This document shows, piece by piece, positions 62,126 through 64,000 of a DNA stretch of 64,000 nucleotides. Numbering within the stretch: position 1 is the stretch's first letter; each line of letters opens with the position of its first letter. The stretch comes from Azadirachta indica. Taxonomy: Eukaryota > Streptophyta > Magnoliopsida > Sapindales > Meliaceae. The notes below the pieces were generated by a model. It worked only from the letters and a program-made list of their open reading frames with translations. It did not search any database and was not told the DNA's origin. The position numbers and the translations under genes were made by a program. The stretch spans positions 4,979,157 to 5,043,156 of the forward strand of contig CM040449.1 in assembly GCA_022749755.1 (NCBI GenBank). Reading direction: 5' to 3'.

Positions 62126-64000
62126 TGGCCATAGCAAGCAATAGAATGGCCCTCTTCTAAGTTCCAATGCTCATCAAGAGCAACTACAATAATTGGAGCA
62201 TTAAGATAAAGGCTCTGCTAGGAGCTCAAAATATGTGGGAAGTTGTAGAGAAAGAGTTTGATGTGCTAAAAGATGATGCCACCCTTACTTAAGCTCAAAA
62301 AGATTTTTTGAAGGATTTGAGGAAGAAAGACAAGAAAACTCTCTATCTCATCCATCAAGCATTTGATGAAGATGGTTTTAAGAAGATTTCAAATGCAACT
62401 ACCTCCAAAGAAGTATGGTAGATGCTTCAAACTTCATACAAAGGTGTTGAAAGAGTGAAGAAGTTACGTTTTCAAACTCTACGAGGTAAGTTTAAATTTT
62501 TATATATGAAAGAAAGTGAATCAATTTTTGAGTACTTTTCTAGAGTTTTAGTGGGTACTAATCAATTAAAAAGAAATGGAGAAAGCTTAAGTAATGTTCG
62601 AATTATGGAGAAAATGGTATGACATCTTCAGCTTGGGCATTTTAATTTTGAAGGTTTGGAACTGTTATCCATGAAGAAAATGGTGAGAAGACTGCCTTGC
62701 ATCAATCATTGTGATTAGCTATACGAAGAATATTTACTTGGGAAGCAATTTAGAATGAGGTTTCCAAAAGAGTATACTTTTAGAGCCAAGAAGCCATTCA
62801 AACTCATACACACCTATGTATATGGTCCCATTAAGTCAAGTTCTCTAGATAACAGTAATTACTTCCTTTTCTTTATTAATAACTATTCAAGAAAAACATG
62901 AGTATATTTTTTGAAAGAAAAATTCAAAGTTTTTAGCGTGTTCAAAAAGTTTAAAGCACTCGTAAAGAATGAAAGTTGATGCAAAATCAAGATCATGAGA
63001 TCCAATCGAGGAGGAGAATTTACTTCAAAAGAGTTTCAAGAGTTCTGTGAAGCAAATGAAATCTGCTGTCTTCTAACTATTTCGAGATCCCCCTAACAAA
63101 ATGGCATTGCTAAGAGGAAAAATAGAACCATTTTCGACATGGCACGAAGCATACTTCAGAGCAAGAAATTACCAAAATAATTTTGGGATGCAGCTGTAGC
63201 TTGTGTAGTGTATTTATCCAATCGACCTCCTACTCGAAGTGTGGGGAAAGACACAACAAAAAGCCTAACATTTCTCATTTAAGAGTTTTTAGAAGCATTG
63301 CTTATGCTCATGTGCCAAAAGAAGAAAGAAGTAAGCTCGATGATCAAAGTCAAAAGTTTGTTTTCATTGGTTATGAATCAAATTCAAAAGGATACAAGCT
63401 TTACAATCCAAGCAATAGGAAGACTATCATTAGTCGAGATGTGGAGTTTGATGAAGAAAGCTCATTGGAATAGGATGTTAAAGAAGAAGATTACAATCTC
63501 TTCCTTTACCTTGAAGATGAAGAAGTTACGAGAGACTCAACAATACAACAAGTGAGAGAAGTTCCAGAAGAGCTCGTTACTCCACCTACCTCACTAACAA
63601 TAGCTGCTCATTAAAACTCACCACTGTCATTTTTAGATGAAAAGAACACATCGCGCACAAGGAGTTTGGAAGAAGTTTACAAGGTAACGAAAAATCAAAA
63701 TGATTTAACTCTATTTTATCTTTCTACCAACTGTAAACAAGTAGGTTATAAAGATGCAATTCAAGACGAAAATGGAAAAAAGCCATGGATGAAGAAATAA
63801 AAGCCATCAAGAAAAATAATACGTGGGATCTTGCAACACTTTCTAAATTACAAAAGGGCAAATGGATCAATAAAGTGAAAAAGAATATGCTTGGTAATGT
63901 GAAGCAGTACAAAGCAGGATAAATGGCTAAATTCTACAATCAAAAGCATGGCATCAATTATAAAGAAAACTTTGCACCCGTTGCAAGATTTGACTTATTA
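62126..64000 (+). pseudogene. Copia element 2 gag-pol remnant
   Basis: gag begins near 62126 with a stop within about a dozen codons. Fragments of gag, pre-integrase, integrase and reverse transcriptase are recognisable but lie in different frames separated by many stops. The integrase TDV and DHGGEF motifs have decayed (HTYVYGP, SNRGGEF), so the enzyme would be inactive even if read through. The window cuts it inside reverse transcriptase. Confidence 0.88.

Larger units (their letters stand above)
61669..64000 (+). mobile_element. Ty1/copia element 2, internally deleted, truncated by window end
   Basis: Same family as element 1. It begins with an LTR at 61669 preceded by ATACA, has the primer site TGGTATCAAAAC at 62103, then gag remnants (LQTSYKGVERVKKLRF, RNGESLSN). 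Near 62612 it jumps directly from the gag motif RIMEKM to HLQLGHFNF of the pre-integrase region, so the zinc knuckle and protease are missing compared with element 1. Integrase pieces and a readable segment at 63183-63473 (VFIGYESNSKGYKLYNPSN) follow. The start of reverse transcriptase (NFAPVARFD) is at the window end. Stops are frequent throughout. The 3' LTR lies outside. Confidence 0.92.

Overview
This window is nuclear DNA of a flowering plant, most likely a eudicot. It is AT-rich and its genes are split by GT-AG introns. The reconstructed proteins read through as orthologues of Arabidopsis families. Plant Ty1/copia retrotransposons, a SINE, a miniature LTR element and MITE-like repeats fill much of the rest. 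I cannot name the species.

The first 25 kb is ordinary single-copy gene space, all on the + strand. It holds a small B3-domain DNA-binding protein (11-1899), a PP2C-type protein phosphatase like Arabidopsis PP2C15 (4939-8587), an intronless homologue of the brassinosteroid regulator BKI1 (11906-12892), and a long lipin-type phosphatidate phosphatase of the PAH2 type (17255-24372). Exon joins were derived from splice signals, reading phase and family conservation. Each gene closes in frame with a length close to its family, except the lipin, which is longer. One lipin intron carries a candidate miniature LTR retroelement; its last intron carries a tandem duplication.

From about 24.9 to 60.5 kb the window is a minus-strand cluster of tiny intronless proteins (about 90-110 residues) with two EF-hand loops each, which I sort into types I-IV. 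Five look intact: type I at 25803 and 28557, type II at 34598 and 45929, type III at 59289. Four are broken: type IV at 38944 and 51178, type III at 41299, and a type III stub near 45205. The flanking DNA is duplicated too. A ~3 kb unit is repeated at 24.94/27.90 kb. A unit ordered II-IV-III is repeated at 34.2-42.7 and 45.6-60.5 kb. An extra type III unit lies at 43.0-45.6 kb. Because the copies are paralogous, insertions in one copy can be dated against an empty site in the other. This works for a decayed 5 kb copia element (51622-56627) and a MITE (58636-58910).

The last 2.3 kb (61669-64000) is the 5' part of a second copia element of the same family with an internal deletion; it runs off the window. 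A solo LTR of this family, with a perfect 5-bp target duplication, splits one EF-hand pseudogene. Nothing resembles an operon, CRISPR array or prophage. The most distinctive system is the local birth and decay of the mini EF-hand family.
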